Source: Setomelanomma holmii
Lineage: Eukaryota; Ascomycota; Dothideomycetes; Pleosporales; Phaeosphaeriaceae
Direction: 5' to 3'
DNA length: 64,000 bases
NCBI GenBank assembly: GCA_010015745.1
Contig: ML978158.1
Coordinates: 496,001-560,000 of the forward strand
Shown in pieces: positions 42,052 through 54,251 of this stretch. Position 1 is the stretch's first letter, and each line of letters opens with the position of its first letter. Under the pieces are notes generated by a model. That model did not search any database and was not told the origin of the DNA. It saw only the letters and a program-made list of their open reading frames with translations. Position numbers and translations under genes: made by a program.

Positions 42052-44440
42052 CTTTGATTTGACGAGTGACGAGATCTGTGTTGTTGCGCATCGATGTGCT
42101 CTCTCTGCGCTAGCGTGTTGCGTAGTGCCACGGGAAACGATACTTCTTTACGAGATACCAATTTTGGCGTGCGCTGTCTATCCCGGGATTGGTTGTTCCA
42201 CTAGCAGTTCGAGTTATCAAAAATCACGATGTGCGAGGGTATGCTTCAACCTAGTCGATGCGGCTCCGTTGGAATCGTGGAACATAGGCCACGTTGCTTA
42301 CCCACCCTCACCTGTCGTGTTACCATGAAGCCGTTCCTTCCACGCGAGTTTGATTGTCTCTCTCTTTCCCAAGTTAAGCACTGTGAGCTCTCCACCGGAT
42401 TCTTACACCGACTCTCACCGCGGAGACGCTCAGTGTATTGCCTCCGCGGGGCTTAAGGCCAATTACCATATATGCTATTCTACGCGTGCGCACACGAGCA
42501 AAGACCAGGTTCATACTCAGGAGGAAGACAGCCGCACGCCATGAAACACCATGGTGAAAGCAAAAGCAAGATTGTCGTTAACCCTATGTACGGTGATATC
42601 GTGGCGCACAGCAGGCGGGCAGGGGATGGAAAAGTTGGCCGAGGACAGCATGGCCTCACGTTGGAGGCTTTGGGGGCGAACATCAGCATATCAAGTGATG
42701 TCTGCGCGACTTTTGCTCAAGTCCCAGTACAACATCATGTATGGCTCGCCGCAGCATCCGAGCATTTAAATCCCTATCACGGCCAACATTCCATGTGTGT
42801 TGGAATTGAGCAAAACTTTTCTCGCATCACCTCATCCACGCTTTCTCTCCGCTCCACTCCTCCTGCGCAATAAGCAAAGTTACTTGCCCTAAAACTCCCA
42901 TTGGCCTTCACCGCACAGCATCTCCCAGCCACCTAGGCGCGATGTGCATGATCTGGGGTAAGGCGTCGAGGGTGGTGGTCAGAAGAGTGGCGCATGATTG
43001 GCGGGCGGGCGCGACGAGCCGAAATGCTGGGCCAATGGGAAAATGAGCATTGCGCAAGAGGCACAGCACACGTGCAATGAGGTGTGGAAATTAGTCGTGC
43101 TGGACACGGTGTGAGCTTTTCGTGGGTATCGACTAGACTATAGAGCCTTTTGGTGGTGAGGTGTGAGTGCCTGAGCTCCACGACGCTGTCTCATAATGGA
43201 TGACGGTTCGACGCCGTTGCAAAGTCGGACTCGGGCACGAGATTCAAGTGCGGATAGACATGCCATGGATGCATCCGAGCGGAGAAGGTGAGTTCTAGGA
43301 CGCGTCTGGCGCAGATAACCTCATGCGCGACAATGCAGCCCTGTGCATGACAGGCACGCGTTGATATCAACTCGCTCGCTTCCAGCCAACAAGAGAAGCG
43401 CCTCAGCAGTTCCCGTCTATTTACGAGAAATCGTGACGGCCTCAAAGTTCGTGCCAGACGCCCACGCTGAGTTCAGTGCCCCCACGCCAACGCTCGGGCG
43501 CTGTCTTCTCCACACTGACGGCTGCTGAGCGCTGCAGGAGTACTTGAGCCATCGTCGAGTCGTGGCCCGTTGCATGCGCCCGCCCTCACAGCGCCCGGTT
43601 TGATTGCTGCTGACGGCTACCGCGCGGTCGCTGTCGTCGCTGCCCGCCGCCCTTCGGTGCCTACCCCTCATCTCTTCAGGCATCTCCTGGCGGCGCCTGT
43701 GTGCACGAGGCCGCATTTTATCCACCCGGACGCATCGGGCTCTGTTATCGCGGCTGCTGCGGAGATCCAAGGGCTCTGCCGCAGGAATAGGAATAAGAAC
43801 GCTACCACCCTGGCCCATTCCTGTCTGAGCGAGCCATCACGGCATCGGCAGCTTACACACGGCTGCGGTACGGCTCTGGCTCTCATATCCACTGGCCTAC
43901 CCGCGCTGGATCGTCTTCTCCCACTCGAGTCTCTGCTTCCCCACGCGCACGCCTAGGGTTCTCTCCACACACGCCCAGCACTGTACAGCACAGCACGCCC
44001 TCTGGACGAGCCCCAGCTGCAAGTCATCGAGCAGGGTTCCGGCCGATTCGCAGCGCTGCACCCTATAGCGCTCTGCACAGCAACTGTACTGCACCCACAA
44101 CACACCCGCCCGCGACGACGACAGCGCCCCAAGCGACCTGACCTCCGAGAACTAGTACCTGATCTGCCGTGCCTGCCCGCTCTTTATCCCGCGCACCTTC
44201 CTCTTGCTCAGATCTGCTGTGTGCTGCCCAAAGCGTGATATTCGAGTGCAGAGTCAGTGTCAAGAAGCATGCTCGCCCACCTCCGAGGCGCCTCATAGTT
44301 TCCCTGACTAACACCCACCACTGGGGGCAACTGCACACGCGAGCTCCCCGCCACCGCTACACAAGCTCCAACACTACCCCAGACACGCGCACAGTCGCGC
44401 CCCGGCGACACACGACACCCGACGATCCGCCCTCCTGGCG
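42052..44440. other. Long upstream region of the C2H2 factor gene
   Basis: 2.4 kb with no supported gene. Many mutually overlapping frames (up to 193 codons) occur from 43.4 kb on, an effect of high GC and few stop triplets. The last kilobase is rich in CCACAC/CACACG-like pyrimidine-purine stretches and is probably promoter and long 5' leader of the gene at 44441, as is common for fungal regulators. Confidence 0.5.
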
Positions 44441-47400
44441 ATGACGGCGCAAATCCTTTCAATGCACGCAGCGCACGCGTCGGACCTGGGCAAGATACAG
44501 ACCCAGTTCCCCGAGAAGATGGAGACGAGTGCTGGAGCCGCGGAGCCGCCAACGCCTGCATCGCCAGACAGCGGCGAGGGACGGGGGCGCCGCCGCGACC
44601 GAAGCGACGATGACGGCCCCGACGGCGACGAGGGAACGGGATCCAGCAGGAAGAGGAGGCGCAGCAGAAAGGGCCTCGACAAGAAGTTTGAGTGTCCGCA
44701 CGAGGGCTGCGGAAAGAGCTACTCACGCGCTGAGCATCTCTACCGGCACCAACTGAACCGTGAGTGGCCTGGCATGCCTCGACTGGCAAACTTCACCAGC
44801 ATGACGGCGATGAGATGCTAACATGATCAGACAACCCAAAGCAAATCTACCACTGCGACTTCCCCGACTGCCACCGCTCATTCGTACGACAAGACCTCTG
44901 CGCGCGACACAAAGAGAGACACACAGCGCGTGGCTCACAGCTGCTGCGCAAGGACACCTTCAACATGCACAACCTCAATCCTATCGTGACAGCAGCACTG
45001 GGAGGCAAGAACGCGCCTCCAGGGAAAACGGGTGGCGTCAACAGCAAGCCGCCACACGGACTGCAGTCACCAGCTTCTGCACAGTCTGGTGCAGGCGGCC
45101 AGATGTCGCCGCCAAACTTCCAGTCGCCAGCCTCTACCATTAGCAGAAACGACTCTCTGCAGCGGACAGGGAGCGAAGACGCGTATCGCAGCGGCCCCGA
45201 GGCTAAGCCTTATGACATGCAGAACCAGGGCACTGGGAACTATGCGCCCCCACCGCGTTCGTCCACTTTGGGTAACTACAGTGGAGGTCGGACACCACTC
45301 CACAACTCCCCACATGTGGGCAACGGCAATTTCACGCGACCTGAGTTGCGAGCTCAGACCTCCAACATCTCTTCGTACGGCTCGAGCTCACCCTACAACT
45401 CCGCCGTGACACCTTCTCAGTCATACGCTCCCTCGGCGGCCTCGACGGCTTATCAGAGCAACTCTGCAAGTGGGTTCCAGTCCCAGCAAAACTTCCCTCC
45501 ATTCTCATCCTTACCTCCACCAGAATACCCCTCGCACTCAGGCACTCCGGTGTCCAGAGACCAAGAGAACCAGTACTACAATGGCACCTCAGGCCAGACT
45601 CCAATGAATGGTGTCGAGTCGACCGCACAACTAGATACTCGAATGAATGGCGTGTCCGAAGCCATAATGGACCAGACACCATCCTACGCCATCCCAATGT
45701 TCGGCGGTGAGGGGTACAGCCGCTCGCCCTTTGCCATGGCTGACGACTTCGCTGCATGGCTGTTCAACGACAATCAGTTCGGTCCCGGCGGACAGTCGCC
45801 GATGGGCTATCCGGGCGGAGGTAACCCCGTCGCCGGCGCATCGTCTCAAATTGGTCTTCAGGCTCCGTACTTCAACTACGACCCCTCCGTCGCCGGGTAC
45901 CTGAATAATCCTGCTCCGCCAGCACATCCCATGGCTGTTCACAGCATTCTGGACACCACACTCCCAGAGTCCGCGCTTTCCGAGGAGAAGCGCAAAGACT
46001 TGCTCGACCTGATCATTGGTCGCTTCAACGAGACCGACCATGCACCTGTTAAGAAGCAAAAGGAGGACATCCTCGAGGGCAACAAGGACGATGACCATCA
46101 CGTGTTGAGCTTGCATATGATGCAGACATACATCAGCTCTTACTGGGTACATTTCCACCCGCAGCTCCCAATACTGCACAAGCCGACTTTCAATGCGAGC
46201 ACTTGCCCCGAACTTCTGCTGCTATCAATCATGTGTCTTGGCGCCTCGTGTCTGGAGAAGAACTATGGGCACGAAGTCACTCAAGCATGCTCAGCGCTGT
46301 CGAACTTCCTCGCGTGGCATCTGAGATGGGAACTGTTCATGGACGCCGACTTCAGACCGCCGGCGAAATTGTGGATCTTCCAGGGGTTGTTGCTGCTTGA
46401 GATCTTCGAGAAGATGTACTCAACACGTCCGCTACACGAACGCGCACACATCCACCACGCCACTACACTCACTCTTATGCGACGAGGCAGCTCCTTGATC
46501 GGCCGGTCAGCGATGGACTCGCCTCCTAGCATCAAGGACGGAAAGAGCAACTCGCTTGGCGGAGCAAACACCCCTGACGAGTGGTGGAACCACTGGATCA
46601 CGAACGAAGCGACTAGGAGAGCAGCGTTTGCGGCCTTTGTCATGGACAGCATACACGCGACAATGTTTGGTCACAGCGCAGTCATGGTTGCTCACGAAAT
46701 GCGCCTACCACTACCTTGCGACGAAGCTCTATGGTCCGCCACCAGTAGCTCAGAAGTCGGTCGCGTCGAAGCTAGCCTACACGCAAATGGCGTCAAGCAA
46801 ATGAGTTTCCTCGATGGTTTGAAGAAGACGCTGAATGGACAGACTGTGCGCACAAACTCCTTTGGTCGCACGATTCTCATGGCTGGTCTGCTTAGCGTAT
46901 CTTGGCACATGAATCAGCGAGACCTTCAAGTGAGCTCCTTGGGCGTCACACAAGCACTAGGCGGACGAGACAAGTGGCGAGGCTCACTGACAAGAGCATT
47001 CGACTTCTGGAAGCAAGATTTTGACAGCTCATTGGCTCGACCAAATGACCTCTCTGCGCCTAATGCTTACACGTACTCCAACGGTCTGGACGACGAGAAC
47101 GTTTTTGAGTCACGGACAGTGCTACATCATCTCGCACACATGGCAATGCACGTCGATATTGTGGATTGTCAGATCTATGCTGGCGCGGGACGATTGCTCG
47201 GCAGATCCATCACACCTCAGGACTACAATGGCGCTCAACGCAGGATGAAGGAGGTCTGGGTCCCAACTGCCCGGGCTCGTGATGCCACATTCTACGCCCT
47301 ACGCTTTCTTTCTAATGTCATGGTCGCTGGGGATCACTCTCTCAATCCCAACACCGCGCCATCGTCAGGCTTCTCCTACTCGGCACGGGACGACTTCCTC

Positions 47401-47721
47401 CTCAACCGACCATGGGTTCTCTACTTTGCCACTCTTATCGTATGGTCGTATGGCTATGCGCTCGACGGACCTGTCAAGCAGCCATACTCGCTTCCCAAAT
47501 ATGACGACAAGGTCAAAGACATGATGGGCTATCTGAAGCGCGTCGGCGGCGTCCGATCACCTGATGACCTGGCCAAGATCGTGGACCGCAACGCTTGTCT
47601 AGGCCTATTGATCATCATGCGCGACATGTTTAAGAAGACGAGATGGGAGTTGCTGCACGAAGCGAGCAACCTGCTGACAAAGTGCATCGAGATGCTTGTC
47701 CCCGGCGCGGGCAGCATGTGA
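44441..47721 (+). CDS. C2H2 zinc-finger / fungal-specific domain transcription factor
   Basis: Exons 44441-44759 and 44831-47721 give 1069 aa. Two C2H2 fingers: Cys85, Cys90, His103, His107 and Cys115, Cys120, His133, His137, preceded by a basic stretch (SRKRRRSRK) likely to be a nuclear localisation signal. A Ser/Gln/Pro-rich disordered region (about 160-480) follows, then the fungal transcription factor domain: MMQTYISSYWVHFHPQLPIL, LLLSIMCLGASCLE, LWIFQGLLLLEIFEK and AAFAAFVMDSIHATMFGHS. So it is a nuclear DNA-binding regulator. The codon for zinc ligand His107 is split by the intron. The target genes are unknown. Confidence 0.93.
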
Positions 47722-48423
47722 GCCGCGAGAAAATACGACACTATCTTCATCACATCAGCACTTCGGCGTAACTATCCGACATTCTGCTATCTGACACATC
47801 TCAGCTCCTTCAGGTTGGCGAGCTAGTTTCTTTTGTTCTTTCATTTACGAGGTTCATGTGGCATTCTTGTTTCGGTACGGTTATGTTTCTGTACATGTTT
47901 GCATCTCCAGGTGGCGCGGGATGCTGAGAGCTGCTTTATACCCAAGGGAGGTGTGTTAGTGTTTGTGGGGATGAAGGTCCGTTTCTGCATGCATTTCTAG
48001 GTAGCTCGGAGGAGACAAAAAGGTGTTGTTGATGGGGGAATGGATATTGTTTGATGTGATCAAAAGTCGAAACCTGATACGTGGAAAATTGCTACCGAGG
48101 GCGAGGTGATTGATCATGACATGCAACGATCGAACAGACCTCCATGAGCATGTTGTTAATTGGCTATCCGCACGTGATCACGCGATAACGCGCCACCTGC
48201 ATCTCGCGACCCTCGAGGTTGAGCTTCAATGTCGCCACATAACTTGTCCCTAGCTGAAACTTAATTTCCAATAAAGGCATATGTCAACGATATTAGCTCT
48301 TTTTGCAAACACATTGTGCCTCTCAAATGTGCCTTCCGTGCGCCGTTGCGTCATCGATATTTCCCGCTCTTACCTTAAGTCCACCTCTGCTCTGTGCGTC
48401 TGGAACACGACAATGACCGAACG
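47722..48423. other. Intergenic, 3' flank of the regulator and promoter of HRQ1
   Basis: T/G-rich 3' UTR-like sequence up to about 48050, then the HRQ1 promoter. No gene is supported. Confidence 0.5.
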
Positions 48424-48435
48424 ATGCCCCGGTTG
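48412..48435 (+). other. Overlapping upstream ORF of HRQ1
   Basis: ATG at 48412 opens a 7-codon frame ending in TGA at 48433-48435, overlapping the main start at 48424 in another frame. A ribosome starting here would miss the main start, so it could lower translation if the transcript includes it. Confidence 0.5.
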
Positions 48436-51400
48436 AAAGCAGCAACAGTCTCGGATCAGACCATTCCTCGAAAGCGCAAACGGAAGACCTGCGATGAGCA
48501 TGCGCAACCGTCGATAACGCCGGCGCCAGACGGCGCCCATGCAGAAGGACGACATGAGACAGACGCCACATTGAACGAGGTCACAACCACGACTATTGTA
48601 CCAACAAAGACACACGACGGAGGCAAGAAGCCACGAAGAACGCCGAAAAAGAATGGCGCCGCCAAACCTGCCTTACAGCGCCATGCTTCATCCACGCTCG
48701 TCGAGACGACAATACCATGGCCAGAGCACTTTACGAAGCTTGCTCAGGTCCATCGCGCGCTCAACCTCGTATACACATTTTGCTGCACGCGGAAGCATCT
48801 TGCGACGACCCTCGAAAACTTGAAAGCGACGGTCGAAGGACATATCAAGCGCGAGCTTGTCATTGAGGATGTTGCGCAGATTACGGCATTGATACCGAAA
48901 GCGATCAACTTCGCGTACGTGGACGAGGCTATGCTTCAGATCAACCTCATGGGTCAGGAGGATCACATACAAGGTCGCAGCGTGGGTGACTTCGTGATCA
49001 CCATGCCAGAGCCGGATAAGGGCGAGCATAAAGAGGTGCTGCTATTCGAATTCATCGATGGCGACTTGAAGCGCCAAGTTCAGCATGCGAAGACAGGCGA
49101 GCCGACAAGGGCAACGCAGAAGCTGCGCAACGAAGAGCTGAAGATGCCCGTGTTCAGCCAGAAACAGATGATGAACCTGATTGAGAAGAGGAATGTCAAA
49201 TTCACGAGCGCTGTAAATGAGTTCTTGAATAAGTGCGCAGAGGCATCTGTTGACGCTGTGGAAAAGACCAAAGAAGCATCACAACCATTCATTCCACTGC
49301 CGACGGAGAGCCGGTCATCGACACCTGGACCCGATAGGTTGCTAGCACCGAGCACAATCCCCAAGGAACGAAAAAGCGTTCCGGAGATTGTTGATGAGAT
49401 CAAGACGCTAGAGTGGTATACTGGTCAGATCGTGCCCGATGGCCATCGAGTGTTTGACCCTCAGCCGCCCATATACGGCGATCTCAACTTTCAGCTATCG
49501 CAGAACATGGTTAATGCGCTGTACAACACGAAGAACATCACGCAGCTATACGCGCATCAAGCTGAGGCAATCAACAATTTGTACGAAGGGCACAATGTCA
49601 TCGTCTCCACTTCGACGAGCTCTGGCAAATCGCTCATCTACCAGCTTCCTGTGCTGCATCAGCTAGAGCAAGATCCAGAGACAAGGGCCATGTACATCTT
49701 CCCAACAAAAGCGCTGGCGCAGGATCAGAGGAAGAGCATGAAAGAATTACTACGGTTCATGACTGGCCTAGAAGAAGTTGTGGTCGATACTTTCGATGGA
49801 GACACGCCCATGGCTGAACGCAATTACATTCGGGATGAAGCACGCATCATCTTTACCAACCCGGATATGCTGCATATCACGATTCTGCCACAAGAAGACT
49901 CGTGGCGGACGTTCCTACAGAACCTGCGGTTTGTCGTGGTCGACGAACTGCATGTCTACAATGGATTATTTGGCGCACACATGGCGTTTATCATGCGACG
50001 CCTGCGAAGGATATGTGCCGCGGTGGGAAACCGCCATGTCAAGTTCATTTCGTGCTCGGCTACTGTTGCGAACCCAGAAGAACATATGAAGACCATCTTT
50101 GGTGTGGACGAAGTCAGGCTGACTGACTTCGACGGCTCGCCGTCTGGACGTAAGGAGTTCCTGTGCTGGAACACCCCCTTTAAGGATCCAGGAGATCCAA
50201 CATCTGGAAGAGGAGACTGCATGGCAGAGACTGCGAAGCTATTCTGTCAGCTCATGCTGAGAGGCGTCAGAGCGATTGCATTCTGTCGAGTGAGGAAGCA
50301 GTGCGAGGCTCTGTTGTCCGCTGTCAAGACAGAACTGACAAACCTCGAAAGGACAGAGGTGCTGGCCCGGGTTATGTCTTACCGAGGCGGCTACACACCG
50401 CAAGACAGACGTCAAATCGAGCGAGAGATGTTCGATGGCAAGCTCATCGGTATCGTTTGCACCAGCGCATTGGAGCTTGGCGTCGATATTGGTAGCTTGG
50501 ACGCCGTACTAACAGTTGGCTTCCCCTACACTATCGCAAATCTTCGTCAGCAAAGTGGCCGCGCAGGTCGACGAAATAAGGACTCGCTCTCCGTGCTGAT
50601 TGGCGACTGCTTCCCGACTGATCAATACTACATGTCCAATCCTGACGAGATCTTCACGAAACCAAATTGCGCACTGCAAGTCGATCTTGAAAATATGCTC
50701 GTGGTCGAAGGCCACATACAATGTGCTGCCCACGAGATGCCTATCAACGTTGAGGCCGACATCGAGTACTTTGGCGAGCTGCTTCCTAAAGTCGCTCGCG
50801 AACGCATGCGCCGCGACGCTCAAGGCTTCTACCATGTCAACGAGCGCTTTCTCCCACAGCCCTCACGATTCGTCGCAATTCGCGACACTGAAGAAGACCA
50901 CTTCGCCATCATCGACATCACCAACGGCAAGAACACCGTGCTCGAAGAGTTGGAATCAAGCCGAGCCTTCTTCACCCTCTACGACGGCGGCATCTTCCTA
51001 CACCAGGGCAACACCTACCTAGTCAAGGAATTTAGCCAAGAACGCATGCTTGCCAAAGTCGAATACGTTAAAGTAGACTGGACTACGCAGCAAAGAGACT
51101 ACACCGACATCGACCCCGTCGAAACCGAAGCAATCCGGCGTATTCCTGGATCTAAATCAAAAGCTTTCTACGGCCCTATCAAAGTCAAGCAAGTCGTCTA
51201 CGGCTTTTTCAAAATCGATAAAAAGCGCCGGATCCTCGATGCCGTGCAGGTCGATAATCCGCCCATCATCCTGTTCAGTAAGGGCATGTGGTTGGATATT
51301 CCATGCACCGCGCTGGAAATCTTGAAAAGTAGGAGATTGAATATTGCGGCGGGTATACACGCCGCCGAACACGCTGTCCTCAGTCTCATGCCGAATTTCG

Positions 51401-52041
51401 TAATCTCCATGCCGGGAGATGTTAGGACGGAATGTAAATTCGCGCCCAAGGAATTTGCCAAAAAAGAAACGCAGCGCAAACGCCCCGCACGGCTAACCTT
51501 TTACGACGCAAAAGGTGGCGCCTCAGGCTCTGGCATCTCTACTAAAGCCTTCGAACATGTGGATTTGTTGCTCAGACAGGCGTGTGAGAGACTGGAAGGA
51601 TGTCAGTGTCTGGAGGGGTGTATGGAGTGTTGTACGAATGAGATGTGCAAGCATGCGAATCAGGTGATAAGTAAAGCCGGTGCGAGGGTTGTTGTTATGT
51701 GTTTGTTGGGCCGCGAAAAGGAGATCGACATTGATGCGCTTCCTTGGGGTGAGGAGGATACAGTACCGGCGGGTATTGAGACGGTGGTTATTGCTGAGGA
51801 GGTGCGCATGGCAGGAGGCAGGAGAGCGACGTTAGGTGGAGAGGAGGACGCTGGACTGAATGGTGGAGTGGGAGGTGCGTCTGGCGGAGACGATGTTGAG
51901 GATAGCATGGAGATGAAGAGAGCGAAGATGGTGGATGGAGTCTGGGTCAAGGTCGAGGAAGATGAGGATGATCATTTCAGTCGAAGTATCGATATGTACA
52001 GGGGCGAGAGGACATTCATCGGTGTGCACAAGGCCAAGTAG
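48424..52041 (+). CDS. hrq1: RecQ4-like DNA helicase Hrq1 (DUF1998-containing)
   Basis: An intronless 1205-aa frame from ATG 48424. A basic N-terminal region (PRKRKRKT) is followed by a helical domain, then the helicase core: Q-motif-like QLYAHQAEAINNL, Walker A STSSGKS near residues 395-402, FPTKALAQDQ, the DELH box (VVVDELHVYNG, near 507), motif III FISCSATVANP, motif V CTSALELGVDIG near 680 and motif VI RQQSGRAGRR near 710. The C-terminal DUF1998/MrfA-like part holds a Cys cluster (CQCLEGCMECCTNEMC) near residue 1065, the usual metal site. Hrq1 acts in DNA crosslink repair and telomere maintenance in the nucleus. The acidic Gly-rich tail is fungal-specific. A short overlapping upstream ORF precedes it. 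Confidence 0.95.
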   Translation: MPRLKAATVSDQTIPRKRKRKTCDEHAQPSITPAPDGAHAEGRHETDATLNEVTTTTIVPTKTHDGGKKPRRTPKKNGAAKPALQRHASSTLVETTIPWPEHFTKLAQVHRALNLVYTFCCTRKHLATTLENLKATVEGHIKRELVIEDVAQITALIPKAINFAYVDEAMLQINLMGQEDHIQGRSVGDFVITMPEPDKGEHKEVLLFEFIDGDLKRQVQHAKTGEPTRATQKLRNEELKMPVFSQKQMMNLIEKRNVKFTSAVNEFLNKCAEASVDAVEKTKEASQPFIPLPTESRSSTPGPDRLLAPSTIPKERKSVPEIVDEIKTLEWYTGQIVPDGHRVFDPQPPIYGDLNFQLSQNMVNALYNTKNITQLYAHQAEAINNLYEGHNVIVSTSTSSGKSLIYQLPVLHQLEQDPETRAMYIFPTKALAQDQRKSMKELLRFMTGLEEVVVDTFDGDTPMAERNYIRDEARIIFTNPDMLHITILPQEDSWRTFLQNLRFVVVDELHVYNGLFGAHMAFIMRRLRRICAAVGNRHVKFISCSATVANPEEHMKTIFGVDEVRLTDFDGSPSGRKEFLCWNTPFKDPGDPTSGRGDCMAETAKLFCQLMLRGVRAIAFCRVRKQCEALLSAVKTELTNLERTEVLARVMSYRGGYTPQDRRQIEREMFDGKLIGIVCTSALELGVDIGSLDAVLTVGFPYTIANLRQQSGRAGRRNKDSLSVLIGDCFPTDQYYMSNPDEIFTKPNCALQVDLENMLVVEGHIQCAAHEMPINVEADIEYFGELLPKVARERMRRDAQGFYHVNERFLPQPSRFVAIRDTEEDHFAIIDITNGKNTVLEELESSRAFFTLYDGGIFLHQGNTYLVKEFSQERMLAKVEYVKVDWTTQQRDYTDIDPVETEAIRRIPGSKSKAFYGPIKVKQVVYGFFKIDKKRRILDAVQVDNPPIILFSKGMWLDIPCTALEILKSRRLNIAAGIHAAEHAVLSLMPNFVISMPGDVRTECKFAPKEFAKKETQRKRPARLTFYDAKGGASGSGISTKAFEHVDLLLRQACERLEGCQCLEGCMECCTNEMCKHANQVISKAGARVVVMCLLGREKEIDIDALPWGEEDTVPAGIETVVIAEEVRMAGGRRATLGGEEDAGLNGGVGGASGGDDVEDSMEMKRAKMVDGVWVKVEEDEDDHFSRSIDMYRGERTFIGVHKAK

Positions 52042-52369
52042 CAATCTATCAGCAACGATCATAACGCATTCGGGTTTCTAACGATGCAGGTGTGTGTATG
52101 TAACTCTGCCATCTGCTCAGAAATCCAGAGACCTCAAAAGCAGAGAGCGGACGCTAACATCCCAACACCATGGTTCCAATCCCAACGGCCATCGCAGCTC
52201 CTCACCACAACCACGGTACGAATGAAGCATCATACATCGGCTCCACATGCACTCCCTGCTTGGCAACGCGCACTTTCCAACTGTTGTATTTCATGTTCAT
52301 GCTTTTCTTTCTCAAATTCTCATTTCACTCCAGAAACTACGCGAATAGTAAGCCACATAGTAGTCCAAA
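52042..52369. other. Intergenic
   Basis: 3' flank of HRQ1 and leader of the next gene. A 112-codon frame starting at 52170 crosses an intron of the next gene in the wrong frame and is rejected. Confidence 0.5.
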
Positions 52370-53822
52370 ATGTTCAAGAACATTCGCTCCTTTGCACACT
52401 TCTACCGCACTGCGACTTCCACGCGATGGCCTGGTGTATCTCGCCTTGCAGTACGTCCCTCTTCGTTCTCTGATTAACATTGCATCGGTGCAGTGCAGCT
52501 CTCTCTAACAAGCCCAAACAGATCCCTTTCCTCGCCATTGCGGTCATCATCGTCCTCGCACAATTCGGCACCATCCTCGCCCTTGGTGTAAAACTGCTCC
52601 AACTAGGCGACAAAGTCCCATGCTACCACGAGCGCTCGAACTCGGCCTTTGTTTCCTTGCCTGTCACGTTCGTTTCAGGCCATGATTACGCAACGATGAG
52701 GATTGGAGAGAATACATCCACCTTGTAAGTTTGTCCTCTTATATTCAAGGGCCAATCCAGTCTGAAGTTGCCCAAACTGATGTTGATATTTTATGACAGT
52801 GGCATCGTCTACGCCTCCGTCTCGCCACTGGTTGTTCTGCTTCTCCTCGGTGTTTTATCCTGCTGGCATTTTACCAAGACCGGCATCACGAATCGCCAGG
52901 GAATGTCCATTTCTTTTTGGGCTATTATGTTTCTGATCATGGGCGTGGTGCAAGATGCGTGGTTGGGTCCGGATCTGCACACTGATGAAGTGTAAGCCAG
53001 ATTGTCTTCACTAGAATTGCGGAAACGTGTTACTGATAGGTGTGTGCCATAGGGGAACGGTGTGCTGGAAAAGCGCTGCGGGTTTTAGTGTTTCCAAGGC
53101 CCAGCGACAGACTCGTCTGAGTCTCAGCCTCACCAGTGAAGTCCTCAGTGGAGTTGGCGCATTGTGGTATGTATCCCTTCACCCACACCAGATACATGCC
53201 TTGCAGGCCCCTGTGCAAACCTCAGATACTTTTGTCTCCAATCTCTGTCCAGCACAAAACCCCCTGAACACAGCCAGGCCATACTGACATCAACAATCAC
53301 AGTATGGTCCTTTACTTCGCCCTCGCCATCACAGCAGCCCAGACAAATCGCCGCCTCGCCACCAAGTCTTCTGTTAGACTACAAACCCTCGCCGCGCCGG
53401 ACACTGCAGCACCACCACCACCACCTCCTCCTCCTCCTCCTCCTCCTCCTACTGCCGCAACCAGGGTTACTAGGGCTCGTTCTAGCCCCAAAGCTCCACC
53501 GGCTCCCAGAGCCCCTCATTCTCCCACCCCCCTCCGTCCCACTCGCCCATCAGGCCTGACTCCACCGCATCTCGCCCACATAATCCCGACCGGCTCGCCT
53601 TCGGTCTCTTCGAGACTCGATACTGAAGAATCAGACCCAAGCAGTATAACCATTACGCGCGAATACTCAGTCCATTCGCACAGCCCACGGAGCAGCATAG
53701 ATGAGGACGTTGAATTAGGCACGGTAGTTGAGCAGCGGATTTGGAGTCCGTTGTCAGCTACAGGAGCGGTAACGGTATGTGGGCCTGTGGATGATGGTGA
53801 GGATCATGTTGTTGAGAGGTGA
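52370..53822 (+). CDS. Four-helix membrane protein with polyproline tail
   Basis: Exons 52370-52450, 52522-52724, 52800-52991, 53053-53166 and 53303-53822 join in phase to 369 aa. Helix 1 is IPFLAIAVIIVLAQFGTILA (about 28-50), then a loop with CYHERSNSAF, helix 2 VYASVSPLVVLLLLGVLS, helix 3 SISFWAIMFLIMGVV, and helix 4 ALWCMVLYFALAITAA, which is assembled only by the last splice. The cytosolic-type tail starts after AAQTNRRLATK and contains about 13 consecutive Pro, an SPKAPPAPRAP stretch and acidic end. Family unknown to me; the even helix number suggests both ends on the same side. Intron 4 (136 bp) is long for this window. Start set by phase and by the helix immediately downstream. Confidence 0.75.
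53411..53450 (+). repeat. CCA/CCT trinucleotide repeat (polyproline)
   Basis: Four or so CCA units then eight CCT units encode the polyproline run of the membrane protein. Trinucleotide runs like this vary in length between strains. Confidence 0.9.
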
Positions 53823-54251
53823 TCGGAAAGAAGAGGAGAAGAAGCGTAAGGGGTGGATGGATGTGGGTGGTCGTTGGAGGCGTTTCATACCCCTCGGGAC
53901 GGCGTTTAGGGTTTGTTTGATCAATGCTCGCTGGCGATGGTTGCTGTTGGTGCACTATGAGGCTCGATGAGGCAGTTCATGTACGGCGCAGAAAGCAGTG
54001 ATAATTCAATAGCTACAAAGGAAGCCATGCCTCTCCAAAAACGACTATTTGGGGTACTTGCTTACAGAAAACCATTCAACGCAGAGAGCTCATTATAGAT
54101 CCCAAGGTACACTTCCAGATCCGATCATTTTACATGCGGCTGCGATAAGGCCTCGGGACGGGTGGCTGAAAGTACCTGTCAGGCAGCCTATTGCCGTACT
54201 GATCGAACCTATAATCCTCCTTCTGCTCGATCCACATCTACATCCAAAAGA
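53823..54251. other. Intergenic between convergent genes
   Basis: 3' flanks of two tail-to-tail genes. No gene is supported. Confidence 0.5.

Noticed and set aside
43417..44789. Several 60-190-codon frames on both strands upstream of the C2H2 factor
   Set aside because: GC-rich sequence with few stop triplets; mutually exclusive frames, no protein signature.
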